This document shows positions 1 through 6,544 of a DNA stretch of 10,623 nucleotides, one piece after another; within the stretch, counting starts at the first letter, position 1, and every line of letters begins with the position of its first letter. The DNA comes from an uncultured Rhizobiaceae group bacterium (lineage in GTDB: Bacteria > Pseudomonadota > Alphaproteobacteria > Rhizobiales > Rhizobiaceae): assembly GCA_937923355.1 (NCBI GenBank), contig CALAIO010000223.1, positions 1 through 10,623 on the forward strand, in the 5' to 3' direction. Below the pieces are notes generated by a model, which searched no databases, was not told the origin of the DNA, and saw only the letters and a program-made list of their open reading frames with translations. Position numbers and translations under genes: made by a program.

Positions 1-615
1 CTCTATACGTCTATTCAATTCCTGAAAAGCCGCATGGCTCATATAAACTTCACCGCGAATTTCCACCACATCAGGAATATTATCGCCATCCAATACCGTC
101 GGAATGTCAGAAATGGTCTTCGCATTTTCAGTAACATTCTCACCCGTTGCACCATCGCCGCGTGTGGCGGCGGTCACCAATTTGCCTTGCTCATAGCGCA
201 GTGAAAGTGACAAACCGTCAATCTTTGGCTCTGCGGTCAAAGGCATTTTTTCGCTATCAGGCAGGTTTAAAAACTTCCGCATCCGCTTGGTAAAATCATA
301 AACATCATCGTCGTTAAAAGCATTTTCGAGCGATAACATAGGGATTGCGTGCGTGACTTTTTCAAACTTGTCGAGCGCTACATAGCCCACTCTTTTTGAG
401 GGTGAATCTTCTCTGATTAAATCAGGAAACCGTTGTTCAATGCCAAGGTTGCGACGACGAAGTGCATCATAGGCTGCATCAGAAATTTCCGGCGCATCCT
501 TGGCATGATAGGCTTCATCATGACGCGCAATTTCCATAGCCAAACGCACAAGCTCTTGGGCTGCCTGGTCGGCATTTAATGTGTCTACAGCGATTGATGA
601 ATAATTATGGGTCAA
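1..615 (-). CDS. ligA: NAD+-dependent DNA ligase LigA (N-terminal 205 residues; 3' end outside window)
   Basis: LigA seals 3'-OH/5'-phosphate nicks in duplex DNA using NAD+, for Okazaki-fragment joining and repair in the cytoplasm. Seen here are the NMN-binding Ia domain (HDEAYH followed by DAPEISDAAYDAL) and the start of the adenylation domain. The adenylated lysine lies in EPKIDG (Lys codon at 223-225, about residue 131), preceded by MLSLENAF and followed by TRGDGATGENVT and VEIRGEVYM, all standard LigA blocks. The frame has no ATG or GTG between the recN stop and the conserved region. The only usual bacterial start codons are TTG at 613-615 and TTG at 625-627. I chose 615, giving about 15 residues before the conserved helix; neither has a strong ribosome binding site. 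The first in-frame ATG (535-537) would cut into domain Ia. The gene sits 15 bp after recN, in the same frame, and is probably cotranscribed with it. Identity is certain; the start is not. Confidence 0.95.
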   Translation of the reverse strand, partial: MTHNYSSIAVDTLNADQAAQELVRLAMEIARHDEAYHAKDAPEISDAAYDALRRRNLGIEQRFPDLIREDSPSKRVGYVALDKFEKVTHAIPMLSLENAFNDDDVYDFTKRMRKFLNLPDSEKMPLTAEPKIDGLSLSLRYEQGKLVTAATRGDGATGENVTENAKTISDIPTVLDGDNIPDVVEIRGEVYMSHAAFQELNRRIE

Positions 616-630
616 GTCTGATATCAATCT

Positions 631-2304
631 CTATGCAGCCGTTTGGTTCATCAATTTCTCAGCCGCAGCACGTGCTTCATCCGTCACGGTTGCGCCAGAC
701 AGCATGCGTGCAACTTCTTCAAGTCGCACACTATCAACAATCGGCGTAACGGCGGTTGCAACACGGTCGCTACCTTCAACAGCAGATTTTGCAATGAGAT
801 AATGCCCCGAGGCTTTTGCAGCAACTTGGGGTGCGTGCGTAACGGAAAGAACCTGCACTGCATCAGATAATCGCGCAAGACGGCGACCGATTGCATCAGC
901 AACCGCGCCCCCAACCCCTGAATCAATTTCGTCAAATACCAGTGTTGGTGCAGAGCCCCTATCAGCCAAAGCGACCTTTAGCGCCAACATAAATCTTGAA
1001 AGTTCGCCGCCAGAGGCAACTTTGCGCATGGCGCCTGGGTTTGAGCCTGGATTGGTCTGCACCCAAAATTCAAGCGCATCAATCCCATGCGCCCCCGCAT
1101 TGGCTTCATCAGCCTCCTGATGGACAATAAACTTCGCGAGCTCCAACTTCAGTGCAGGCAATTCTTTCATCACCGATTGGGTCAAAACCTCGCCTGCTTC
1201 CTCGCGCTTTTGAGACAAATCAACGGCTAGTCTGAAAAACTCATCTTTAAGCTTTTTCACCTCAGCATTTAATTGAGATAATCGGTCTTCACCATCTTCG
1301 AGCATCGCAAGATTATCTGACATGCGAACCGCTAAATCTGGCAGATTTTCTACAGCAACATTATATTTGCGTGCAGCAGCCCTCAAAGCAAAAAGGCGTT
1401 CTTCTGAGGATTCAAGCTCTTGTGGATCGAAATGCGTTTCATGAAAGGCGGTTTCAAGCGAATTTTGAGCCGCATAAAGCGCATTAAGCGCAGTATCAAG
1501 ATGCTCCAGTGTTTCATCAATTAATTCAGGTGCTTGTTGACGTTTTCGCTCCAGATGACGTGCCAAATTTGAAATAGTGGTGACGGGTGAACCATTGCCT
1601 GAAAGCGTTTCATTGGCTTCTGCTAGGTCTGTTGCGACCTGCTCCACTTTCATCATCTTCTGGCGTTGATCTGCAAGCTTATTTTCTTCGCCCGTTTCAG
1701 GTGCAAGCAGTTTTAATTCTTCTGAGGAAGAGCGCAGATAATCAGCCTCACGCTGCGCTTCTTCAACTTCTGCCTTGAGCGCATCCAGTTTCCCTTCCGC
1801 TTCTTTCCATGCGCGCCATGCGTTACCAGTGAGAGCAACCTGGGCTTCAAGCCCACCATGCGCATCCAGTAAATTTCTATGCGTCGCTGCATCAAGCATG
1901 GCTCGATCATCATGCTGCCCATGAATTTCAACCAATTGACTGCCAATCTGCTTCATTAAACCAACGGAAACAGGTGCATCATTGATAAAGGCGCGTGTCT
2001 TGCCATCTTTTTTCTGAACACGGCGCAGGATTAAACCGTCATCTGCTGAGATGCCGTTTTCTGATAAAACCTTATGAATAGGATGACCATCTTGCGGTTC
2101 AAAGACAGCCGTCACACTACCTTCATCGACTGTATTTCGTACTAACCCGCCTTCACCACGCCCACCAAGTGCCAGCGCAAGACTATCCAATAGAATGGAC
2201 TTACCCGCCCCTGTCTCACCGGTTAGCACGGAAAGACCATTTGAAAACTCGATATCGAGCCTTTCGATCAAAACGATGTCACGGATGGAAAGCTGTACAA
2301 GCAT
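631..2304 (-). CDS. recN: DNA repair protein RecN (SMC-like ATPase)
   Basis: RecN is a cytoplasmic SMC-family ATPase that acts early in double-strand-break repair with RecA. The 557 residues from the chosen start match the usual family length of about 550. The N-terminal half-ATPase carries Walker A GETGAGKS at residues 29-36 and the EIHGQHD block. A long Glu/Lys/Leu-rich middle region is the expected coiled coil. The C-terminal half-ATPase carries the ABC signature SGGELSR (about 431-437), Walker B LVFDEIDSGVGG and the SVTHAPQVA switch histidine. The ATG at 2302-2304 (MLVQLSIRDIVLIERLD) matches typical alphaproteobacterial RecN N-termini. A TTG five codons upstream (2317-2319) is also in frame but has no better ribosome site. 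The TAG stop at 631-633 is directly followed, in frame, by ligA. Many bacteria control recN by LexA; I see no alphaproteobacterial GTTC-N7-GTTC box upstream, only other dyads. Confidence 0.97.
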   Translation of the reverse strand: MLVQLSIRDIVLIERLDIEFSNGLSVLTGETGAGKSILLDSLALALGGRGEGGLVRNTVDEGSVTAVFEPQDGHPIHKVLSENGISADDGLILRRVQKKDGKTRAFINDAPVSVGLMKQIGSQLVEIHGQHDDRAMLDAATHRNLLDAHGGLEAQVALTGNAWRAWKEAEGKLDALKAEVEEAQREADYLRSSSEELKLLAPETGEENKLADQRQKMMKVEQVATDLAEANETLSGNGSPVTTISNLARHLERKRQQAPELIDETLEHLDTALNALYAAQNSLETAFHETHFDPQELESSEERLFALRAAARKYNVAVENLPDLAVRMSDNLAMLEDGEDRLSQLNAEVKKLKDEFFRLAVDLSQKREEAGEVLTQSVMKELPALKLELAKFIVHQEADEANAGAHGIDALEFWVQTNPGSNPGAMRKVASGGELSRFMLALKVALADRGSAPTLVFDEIDSGVGGAVADAIGRRLARLSDAVQVLSVTHAPQVAAKASGHYLIAKSAVEGSDRVATAVTPIVDSVRLEEVARMLSGATVTDEARAAAEKLMNQTAA

Positions 2305-2323
2305 ATGGATTGACCGCAAAAAG

Positions 2324-2357
2324 ATGAATAGAACAAATCGATATGAATAGATTCATA
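2324..2357. promoter_or_regulatory. Operator-like repeats upstream of recN
   Basis: The octamer ATGAATAG occurs at 2324-2331 and again at 2343-2350, 19 bp apart start to start. The second copy is part of a dyad, TATGAAT-AG-ATTCATA (7 bp arms, 2342-2357). A GATTC (GANTC, the recognition sequence of the alphaproteobacterial CcrM methylase) lies at 2350-2354 within the dyad. It sits 20-55 bp upstream of the recN ATG, where a repressor site would be expected. It is not a LexA consensus, no known regulator is recognised, and AT-rich spacers produce such repeats by chance. Confidence 0.25.
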
Positions 2358-2358
2358 C

Positions 2359-2386
2359 CATCACTGCAAGCATTTTTGCAGTGATG
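2359..2386 (-). repeat. Perfect 11-bp inverted repeat (hairpin) between bamD and recN
   Basis: Arms CATCACTGCAA (2359-2369) and TTGCAGTGATG (2376-2386) are perfectly complementary around a 6-nt loop. It lies about 50 nt downstream of the bamD stop. On the minus (coding) strand it is not followed by a T-run, so it is not a canonical terminator for bamD; on the plus strand TTTT follows at 2387-2390, but no plus-strand gene reads into it. An RNA-stabilising, processing or attenuating hairpin between bamD and recN is the more likely role. Confidence 0.6.
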
Positions 2387-2400
2387 TTTTACGTTATCAA
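2372..2400 (-). promoter_or_regulatory. Weak candidate sigma70 promoter for recN
   Basis: On the minus strand TTGATA (2395-2400; 5 of 6 to TTGACA) is followed after exactly 17 bp by AAAAAT (2372-2377; 4 of 6 to TATAAT, lacking the important first T). The -10 falls in the hairpin loop. It is the best match in the spacer but is not convincing; recN may simply be read through from bamD. Confidence 0.2.
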
Positions 2401-2433
2401 GAACTAGGGTCTGAATTTATGTAATTTGCGCTG

Positions 2434-3261
2434 TTAGCCAGTTGTGCCAAGCAATCTGTTTAACCAGGAATTTTGCGATTCACGTGGCTCAAGACCTCCT
2501 GTTTGAAGCAATTTATATGAATCGTCATACCATTTGCTATCCGGGAAGTTATGCCCCAATACAGCAGCAGCATTTTGTGCTTCTTCAACAAGACCAAGTG
2601 AGAAATAGCTCTCTGTCAGTCTAGCAAGCGCCTCTTCTACGTGGCGTGTATTTGGATAACGCTCCACGACCTTGCGATAGCGATTAATCGAGGCAAGAAA
2701 CTCTCTGCGCTCTTGGTAATAGCGACCTACGAGCATTTCCTTACCTGCCAATTGGTCACGCGTTACCAAAATTTTCTTTTGCGCGTCCTGAACATATTCA
2801 CTTTCAGGATACTTCTCAACAACAGACGTCATAGCATTAAAGGCTTTTTCCGTCATGGTTTGATCACGCGTAATGTGCGGGATTCTTTTGAAGTAAGACA
2901 TGCCAATAATATATTGCGCATAAGCTGCTTCTTTATCGCCAGGATAAAGCTGTAGGAACCGTTGTCCGTTATTGGCAGCCTCTGAATAAGCGCCTTTGCG
3001 GTAGTTAATGAATGTATTTAGAATCAATGAACGACGCGAATATTCTGAATATGGGTGTTGGCGATCAAGGTCTGCCAGTCTTTTCTGCGACTCTGATAAA
3101 TCACCAGCATCAAGATTGGCTAGAGCCTGATTGTAAAGCGTATCTGGTGCAATAATATCATCAACCGCGAAATCAGCGTTTTTCTCGTCAGTTTTGCTAC
3201 ATGCAGAAACTGCAACAACACACGCTACGAGAGCAATTTTTTTAAAACCTGAAAACATCAT
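2434..3261 (-). CDS. bamD: Outer-membrane protein assembly lipoprotein BamD (ComL)
   Basis: BamD is the essential lipoprotein of the BAM complex, which folds beta-barrel proteins into the outer membrane; it sits on the periplasmic face. The 275 residues begin with a lipoprotein signal peptide: FKK, a hydrophobic stretch from residue 9, then lipobox VSAC with the acylated Cys at 21. After a short acidic tether comes the usual TPR-like array (about residues 38-260): LYNQALANLDAGD, AYAQYIIGMSYFKRI, the ITRDQTMTEKAFNAM block between repeats 2 and 3, and YQERREFLASINRYRKVVERYPNT. Two ATGs are adjacent at the start (MM); the upstream GGG is a modest ribosome site. The 159-bp spacer to lpxC holds no convincing terminator or promoter, so read-through from lpxC is plausible. 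That spacer does hold a weak dyad, ATTGTCAC/GTGGCAAT (3361-3382). Downstream is a strong hairpin before recN. Lipid A synthesis and barrel assembly side by side make an outer-membrane pair. Confidence 0.95.
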   Translation of the reverse strand: MMFSGFKKIALVACVVAVSACSKTDEKNADFAVDDIIAPDTLYNQALANLDAGDLSESQKRLADLDRQHPYSEYSRRSLILNTFINYRKGAYSEAANNGQRFLQLYPGDKEAAYAQYIIGMSYFKRIPHITRDQTMTEKAFNAMTSVVEKYPESEYVQDAQKKILVTRDQLAGKEMLVGRYYQERREFLASINRYRKVVERYPNTRHVEEALARLTESYFSLGLVEEAQNAAAVLGHNFPDSKWYDDSYKLLQTGGLEPRESQNSWLNRLLGTTG

Positions 3262-3420
3262 ATTTTACCCGTTACCAGCCTGCATAAGCTATCACTTATT
3301 TTTTGTACGCTTAACACAATACATGATATCGCAAAAGCCTTCTAATCACTTTCACTAATGATTGTCACTATTTTGTGGCAATAGCCTGATTTTTCAATCA
3401 AAAAATGTTTACTACAAATC

Positions 3421-4380
3421 TTATACAAGAACCGCAGCATAAGCAGGTGCGCTTACCGCAACAAGCTCACCGTGCATGATTTTTGGACGTGACATCGGAG
3501 GCTCTACGAAATCAAAAGCTTCTTTGTCTGAAAGAAGCGCTGAAAGAACCATTGCGTTTAGCTTATGACCACCACGGTAAGAACGGTAACAGCCAATAAT
3601 TGGCGCACCAGCAAGAGCCAAATCACCAATTGCATCCAATGTTTTGTGACGCACAAACTCGTCTTTGTAGCGTAGGCCTTCAGGGTTGATGATGTTATTG
3701 TCATCCCCGATTACCACAGAATTTTCTAACGATGAGCCTAGTGCAAAACCTGCAGCCCAAAGGCGCTCAACATCTTTCATGAAACCAAATGTACGAGCAC
3801 GGCTTAATTCATTGCAAAAAACATCTTCTGTAATGTCTGAAGCGAAAGTCTGATTGCCAATGGCATCACATTCAAAGTCAATCTCAACTTCAAAACGAGT
3901 GCCTTCGTAAGGAACAAATTCGCCCCATGAAGCACCCATATCAACACGAATTGGCTTATTAACACGAATATAACAACGACGTGCAGCAAGCGATGTAAGA
4001 CCAACAGAACGAATAGCGTCAACAAATACAGCCGAACTGCCATCCATGACAGGAACTTCACCCGCATCAAGCTCTACAATCACATTGTCTACGTTTAGCG
4101 CCCGAAGGGCAGCCATAAGATGTTCGATTGTTGCGGCATGCGCTGCATTAAGCGAGCCAAGCACTGTGCAAAGATCCGTCGCACCAACGGTGCCTAGATT
4201 TGCGGGAAGATCAACAGATTGGTCAGGATTAGCAGGGTCAGTTACATTAAAAACGATACCAGTGTTAGCATCAGCGGGAAGAAGAACCATATTCACTTCT
4301 TGACCAGAGTGAACACCAACGCCTGAAAATTCCAGACTATCTCTTAGTGTAGTTTGATGACCTAACAATGTATTCCCCAA
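3421..4380 (-). CDS. lpxC: UDP-3-O-acyl-N-acetylglucosamine deacetylase LpxC
   Basis: LpxC is the cytoplasmic zinc enzyme that deacetylates UDP-3-O-acyl-GlcNAc, the committed step of lipid A synthesis. Its 319 residues show the family blocks: SGVGVHSG (19-26), ATDLCTVLG, IEHLMAAL with catalytic Glu86 and zinc His87, ELSRARTFGF (191-200, catalytic-site Thr197), SLENSVVI, and RHKTLDAIGDLALAG with zinc ligands His245 and Asp249. General-acid His272 is in GGHKLN. The frame has no ATG start. A TAA lies 24 nt upstream of the first TTG (4378-4380), and a second TTG (4366-4368) follows GGGGA at good ribosome spacing, so the protein may begin MLGHQTTL instead. It is separated from ftsZ by an intrinsic terminator and has its own promoter candidate about 70-85 nt upstream. 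Identity is certain; the start is ambiguous by four residues. Confidence 0.96.
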   Translation of the reverse strand: MGNTLLGHQTTLRDSLEFSGVGVHSGQEVNMVLLPADANTGIVFNVTDPANPDQSVDLPANLGTVGATDLCTVLGSLNAAHAATIEHLMAALRALNVDNVIVELDAGEVPVMDGSSAVFVDAIRSVGLTSLAARRCYIRVNKPIRVDMGASWGEFVPYEGTRFEVEIDFECDAIGNQTFASDITEDVFCNELSRARTFGFMKDVERLWAAGFALGSSLENSVVIGDDNNIINPEGLRYKDEFVRHKTLDAIGDLALAGAPIIGCYRSYRGGHKLNAMVLSALLSDKEAFDFVEPPMSRPKIMHGELVAVSAPAYAAVLV

Positions 4381-4458
4381 TTTGCCCAGCGCATTTTTAT
4401 TGTTTTAAAATGCTTCATTTTTGAATTAAGGCAAAACAGTGGCCTTAAATCCCCATGA

Positions 4459-4487
4459 GTTATAGCGAGTTGGCTCGAGCCTTCCAA
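4459..4487 (-). promoter_or_regulatory. Probable sigma70 promoter of lpxC
   Basis: On the minus strand TTGGAA (4482-4487, 4 of 6 to the -35 consensus) and TATAAC (4459-4464, 5 of 6 to the -10) are exactly 17 bp apart. This predicts a start near 4452 and a leader of about 70-85 nt. It lies just downstream of the ftsZ terminator, so lpxC needs an initiation site here. The spacer contains a perfect 10-bp palindrome, GGCTCGAGCC (4472-4481), that could be a protein-binding site. Confidence 0.5.
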
Positions 4488-4560
4488 ATCACGCTTTCTT
4501 ACCTTTTGTTACCATTGCTGATGTCATAAATTATTTTATTCAATGATTTCAGCAAGATAC

Positions 4561-4600
4561 AAAAAGCCCCGTCTGTTACAAAACGTAACAAACAGGGCTT
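4561..4600 (-). terminator. Rho-independent terminator after ftsZ
   Basis: On the minus strand AAGCCCTGTTTGTTAC pairs with GTAACAGACGGGGCTT across a 5-nt loop (GTTTT). This is a 16-bp stem with two G-U wobbles, followed by a T-run giving CTTTTTG. It begins 18 nt past the ftsZ TAA. Stem length, GC-rich base and T-run are the classic intrinsic terminator pattern. It closes the ftsZ end of the division operon and isolates lpxC-bamD-recN-ligA transcriptionally, at least partly. Confidence 0.85.
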
Positions 4601-4601
4601 A

Positions 4602-4616
4602 TTAACAATGTGTTAA
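4602..4616. promoter_or_regulatory. CtrA-type TTAA-N7-TTAA motif
   Basis: TTAA at 4602-4605 and TTAA at 4613-4616 are separated by exactly 7 bp, the full CtrA half-site spacing known from alphaproteobacteria. The site is also a dyad, TTAACA-ATG-TGTTAA. It lies between the ftsZ stop codon and the terminator, about 150 bp upstream of the predicted lpxC start site, an unusual place for CtrA control of either gene. In AT-rich DNA one such match per window of this size is not far from chance. Confidence 0.25.
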
Positions 4617-4617
4617 T

Positions 4618-6381
4618 TTAGTTTGCTTGCCTGCGAAGGAAAGCAGGAATATCCAATTGATCGTCTTCTGACGCAGGTTTTTCAACCGGATTGATTCGAC
4701 CCATCGTATCAAGCTGACCACGCTTTGGCGCATATGGATTATCATCCACTCTAGCAGCAGGCGCTTGTTGTGGCGCAGGCTGTGTCTTTGGAGCAGTTTG
4801 TGGAGCAGCTTGCGGTGCAGGCGCTACAGGCGCAACTGCAGCAGGTGCTGGCGGAGCAGCAGGACGCGGCGCTTGTGCTTGAACTTGCTCAGCTTCATTT
4901 TCAGTTTCACGACCCGCAAAACTGTTTTTAAGCTTGTTCAACAAGCCCATAGGCCCGTGTGATGCTTCTACTTTTGCCGCTTGTGGTGCAGCAGGCTCAG
5001 CTTTTGCAGCTGCTTCTGCTTGAACCATAGGCGGAAAGTCTTCAACCTTCGGAATAGCTGTTGCCTGAACAATTTCTTGTGGCTCTTCCGCTGCCGGCAC
5101 TACAAAATCTTCTTCTTGCGGCATCAACTCTTCTTCAAGCGCACTTTTAAATTCTTCTTCAACCTGAGGATCAGAAAAGAGTTTGTTTTCATGTTTGAAC
5201 GGCTTAAGCCCTACGCCATCGCGCTCAACACGCTCAGCTGAGGATGGCAATGCCATTGCAGCTGCCGTCTTCTCAATTTTTTCTGAGATTTCTTTTTCTT
5301 CAGATGTGGTTTGCGTTACTGGCTGAGCAGGTATTGCAATTGGTGTTGCCTTTGGAATAGCACTTGCAACTGCTTCAACAGCAGCTTGTGGCACTGCATT
5401 TTCGCCCTTGCGCATGGCTGCATCAATTCCTGTTGCAACAACGGAGACACGAATAACACCTTCAAGATTTTCATCAAAGGTTGCGCCCACAATAATGTTT
5501 GCGGTCTGGTCAACTTCTTCACTGATACGCGTAGCAGCTTCATCCACTTCAAAGAGTGTCATGTCACGGCCACCGGTGATTGAGATTAGTAGTCCTTGCG
5601 CACCAGCCATGGTTGTTTCATCAAGAAGCGGGTTAGAGATGGCAGCTTCAGCAGCAAGTCTTGCACGCCCTTCGCCACCAGCTTCACCAGTACCAATCAT
5701 GGCTTTACCCATGTCTCGCATCACAGAACGTACATCAGCAAAATCAAGATTGATAAGACCTTCTTTGACCATAAGGTCTGTAATACAAGCAACGCCTGAA
5801 TAAAGAACCTGATCAGCCATGCCAAAGGCATCAGCAAAAGTCGTTTTGTCGTTGGCAATGCGGAATAGGTTCTGGTTTGGAATAACGATTAGCGTATCAA
5901 CATTCTTTTGCAGTTCGGCAATACCTGCATCAGCTGTTTTCATACGTCTTTGACCTTCAAACTGGAATGGCTTTGTCACCACACCAACCGTCAAAACACC
6001 CATTTCGCGTGCAGCACGCGCCACAACAGGAGCCGCACCTGTGCCAGTACCGCCGCCCATGCCAGCAGTTACAAACGCCATATGCGTACCTGCAAGATAG
6101 TCTTGAATTTCAGTCATACATTCTTCTGCAGCCGCAGCACCTACTTCTGGCATAGAGCCAGCACCAAGGCCTTCGGTCACATCTGTACCAAGCTGAATAA
6201 TTTTTTCAGCAGCAGACATCGTCAGCGCTTGAGCATCAGTATTCGCCACCACGAATTCAACGCCTTCAAGGCCGCCATGAATCATGTTGTTGACAGCATT
6301 ACCGCCGCCGCCGCCAACACCAAATACAGTAATCTTTGGCTTCAGCTCTGTAATATCAGGCTTTTGCAAGTTAATAGTCAT
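4618..6381 (-). CDS. ftsZ: Cell division protein FtsZ (tubulin-like GTPase), long-linker form
   Basis: FtsZ polymerises with GTP into the cytokinetic ring and recruits the divisome. Seen are the Gly-rich T1 loop [13 protein letters not shown] (21-33), tubulin signature [10 protein letters not shown] (109-118), PFQFEGQRR, and synergy loop NLDFAD (211-216), which supplies the catalytic Asp to the neighbouring subunit. The globular core ends near residue 325. A linker of about 240 residues follows, first Glu/Lys/Thr-rich and then Pro/Ala/Gln-rich, before the C-terminal peptide [12 protein letters not shown], the contact for FtsA and other partners. At 587 residues it is much longer than E. coli FtsZ (383) but typical of full-length rhizobial FtsZ. 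The start is ATG with GAGG just upstream. ftsA lies 163 bp upstream, across a structured spacer, and an intrinsic terminator follows the gene. Confidence 0.98.
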   Translation of the reverse strand: MTINLQKPDITELKPKITVFGVGGGGGNAVNNMIHGGLEGVEFVVANTDAQALTMSAAEKIIQLGTDVTEGLGAGSMPEVGAAAAEECMTEIQDYLAGTHMAFVTAGMGGGTGTGAAPVVARAAREMGVLTVGVVTKPFQFEGQRRMKTADAGIAELQKNVDTLIVIPNQNLFRIANDKTTFADAFGMADQVLYSGVACITDLMVKEGLINLDFADVRSVMRDMGKAMIGTGEAGGEGRARLAAEAAISNPLLDETTMAGAQGLLISITGGRDMTLFEVDEAATRISEEVDQTANIIVGATFDENLEGVIRVSVVATGIDAAMRKGENAVPQAAVEAVASAIPKATPIAIPAQPVTQTTSEEKEISEKIEKTAAAMALPSSAERVERDGVGLKPFKHENKLFSDPQVEEEFKSALEEELMPQEEDFVVPAAEEPQEIVQATAIPKVEDFPPMVQAEAAAKAEPAAPQAAKVEASHGPMGLLNKLKNSFAGRETENEAEQVQAQAPRPAAPPAPAAVAPVAPAPQAAPQTAPKTQPAPQQAPAARVDDNPYAPKRGQLDTMGRINPVEKPASEDDQLDIPAFLRRQAN

Positions 6382-6433
6382 TTTCCTCGTCTCCGTTTTG
6401 TCAGACGGGAAAACCCGCCAGAACCTAAATTTT

Positions 6434-6449
6434 GTGATGTTGCCATCAC
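6434..6449 (-). repeat. Small hairpin with GNRA-type loop in the ftsZ leader
   Basis: On the minus strand GTGATG-GCAA-CATCAC forms a perfect 6-bp stem closed by a GCAA tetraloop, a stable loop class in RNA. It lies about 55 nt upstream of the ftsZ ATG. Shorter pairings nearer the ribosome site (CGGG/CCCG at 6406-6417; CGTCT/AGACG next to GAGG) suggest a structured 5' leader. The function is not evident from sequence. Confidence 0.4.
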
Positions 6450-6461
6450 TGCCGCATTTAA

Positions 6462-6491
6462 TTTGTATTTTTCAGTGACACCGCTTGTCAC
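6462..6491 (-). promoter_or_regulatory. Weak candidate promoter for ftsZ
   Basis: On the minus strand GTGACA (6486-6491; 5 of 6 to TTGACA) precedes TACAAA (6462-6467; 4 of 6 to TATAAT) with an 18-bp spacer. It overlaps the large inverted repeat in the ftsA-ftsZ gap. A dedicated ftsZ promoter in this gap is common in alphaproteobacteria, but this match alone is weak. Confidence 0.22.
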
Positions 6492-6507
6492 TTATTTGAA
6501 AAATACA
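6464..6507 (-). repeat. Large hairpin in the ftsA-ftsZ spacer
   Basis: TGTATTTTTCA (6464-6474) and TGAAAAATACA (6497-6507) are a perfect 11-bp inverted repeat. Inside it GTGACA (6475-6480) and TGTCAC (6486-6491) add a 6-bp stem around a 5-nt loop, with a 5-nt bulge (6492-6496) on one side. The result is a 17-bp stem in 44 nt, starting about 38 nt after the ftsA stop. No T-run follows on the minus strand, so it is not a standard terminator. It could be a processing or stability element separating ftsA from ftsZ mRNA, or a DNA operator. Confidence 0.6.
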
Positions 6508-6544
6508 TTACTTCAAAATCTCACCCCTATTGAGGCGACATTCT

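Noticed and set aside
2320..2340. Possible LexA box upstream of recN (GTTC on the minus strand at 2331-2334)
   Set aside because: The partner half-site seven bases on reads CTTT on the minus strand, not GTTC, and no second GAAC or GTTC occurs at the right spacing.
2359..2390. Reading the bamD-recN hairpin as a Rho-independent terminator
   Set aside because: The T-run is on the plus-strand side, where no gene is transcribed; on the coding strand the hairpin is followed by GTATGAAT.
3361..3382. ATTGTCAC/GTGGCAAT inverted repeat in the lpxC-bamD spacer as a terminator
   Set aside because: On the coding strand the stem has a C-A mismatch and no T-run follows.
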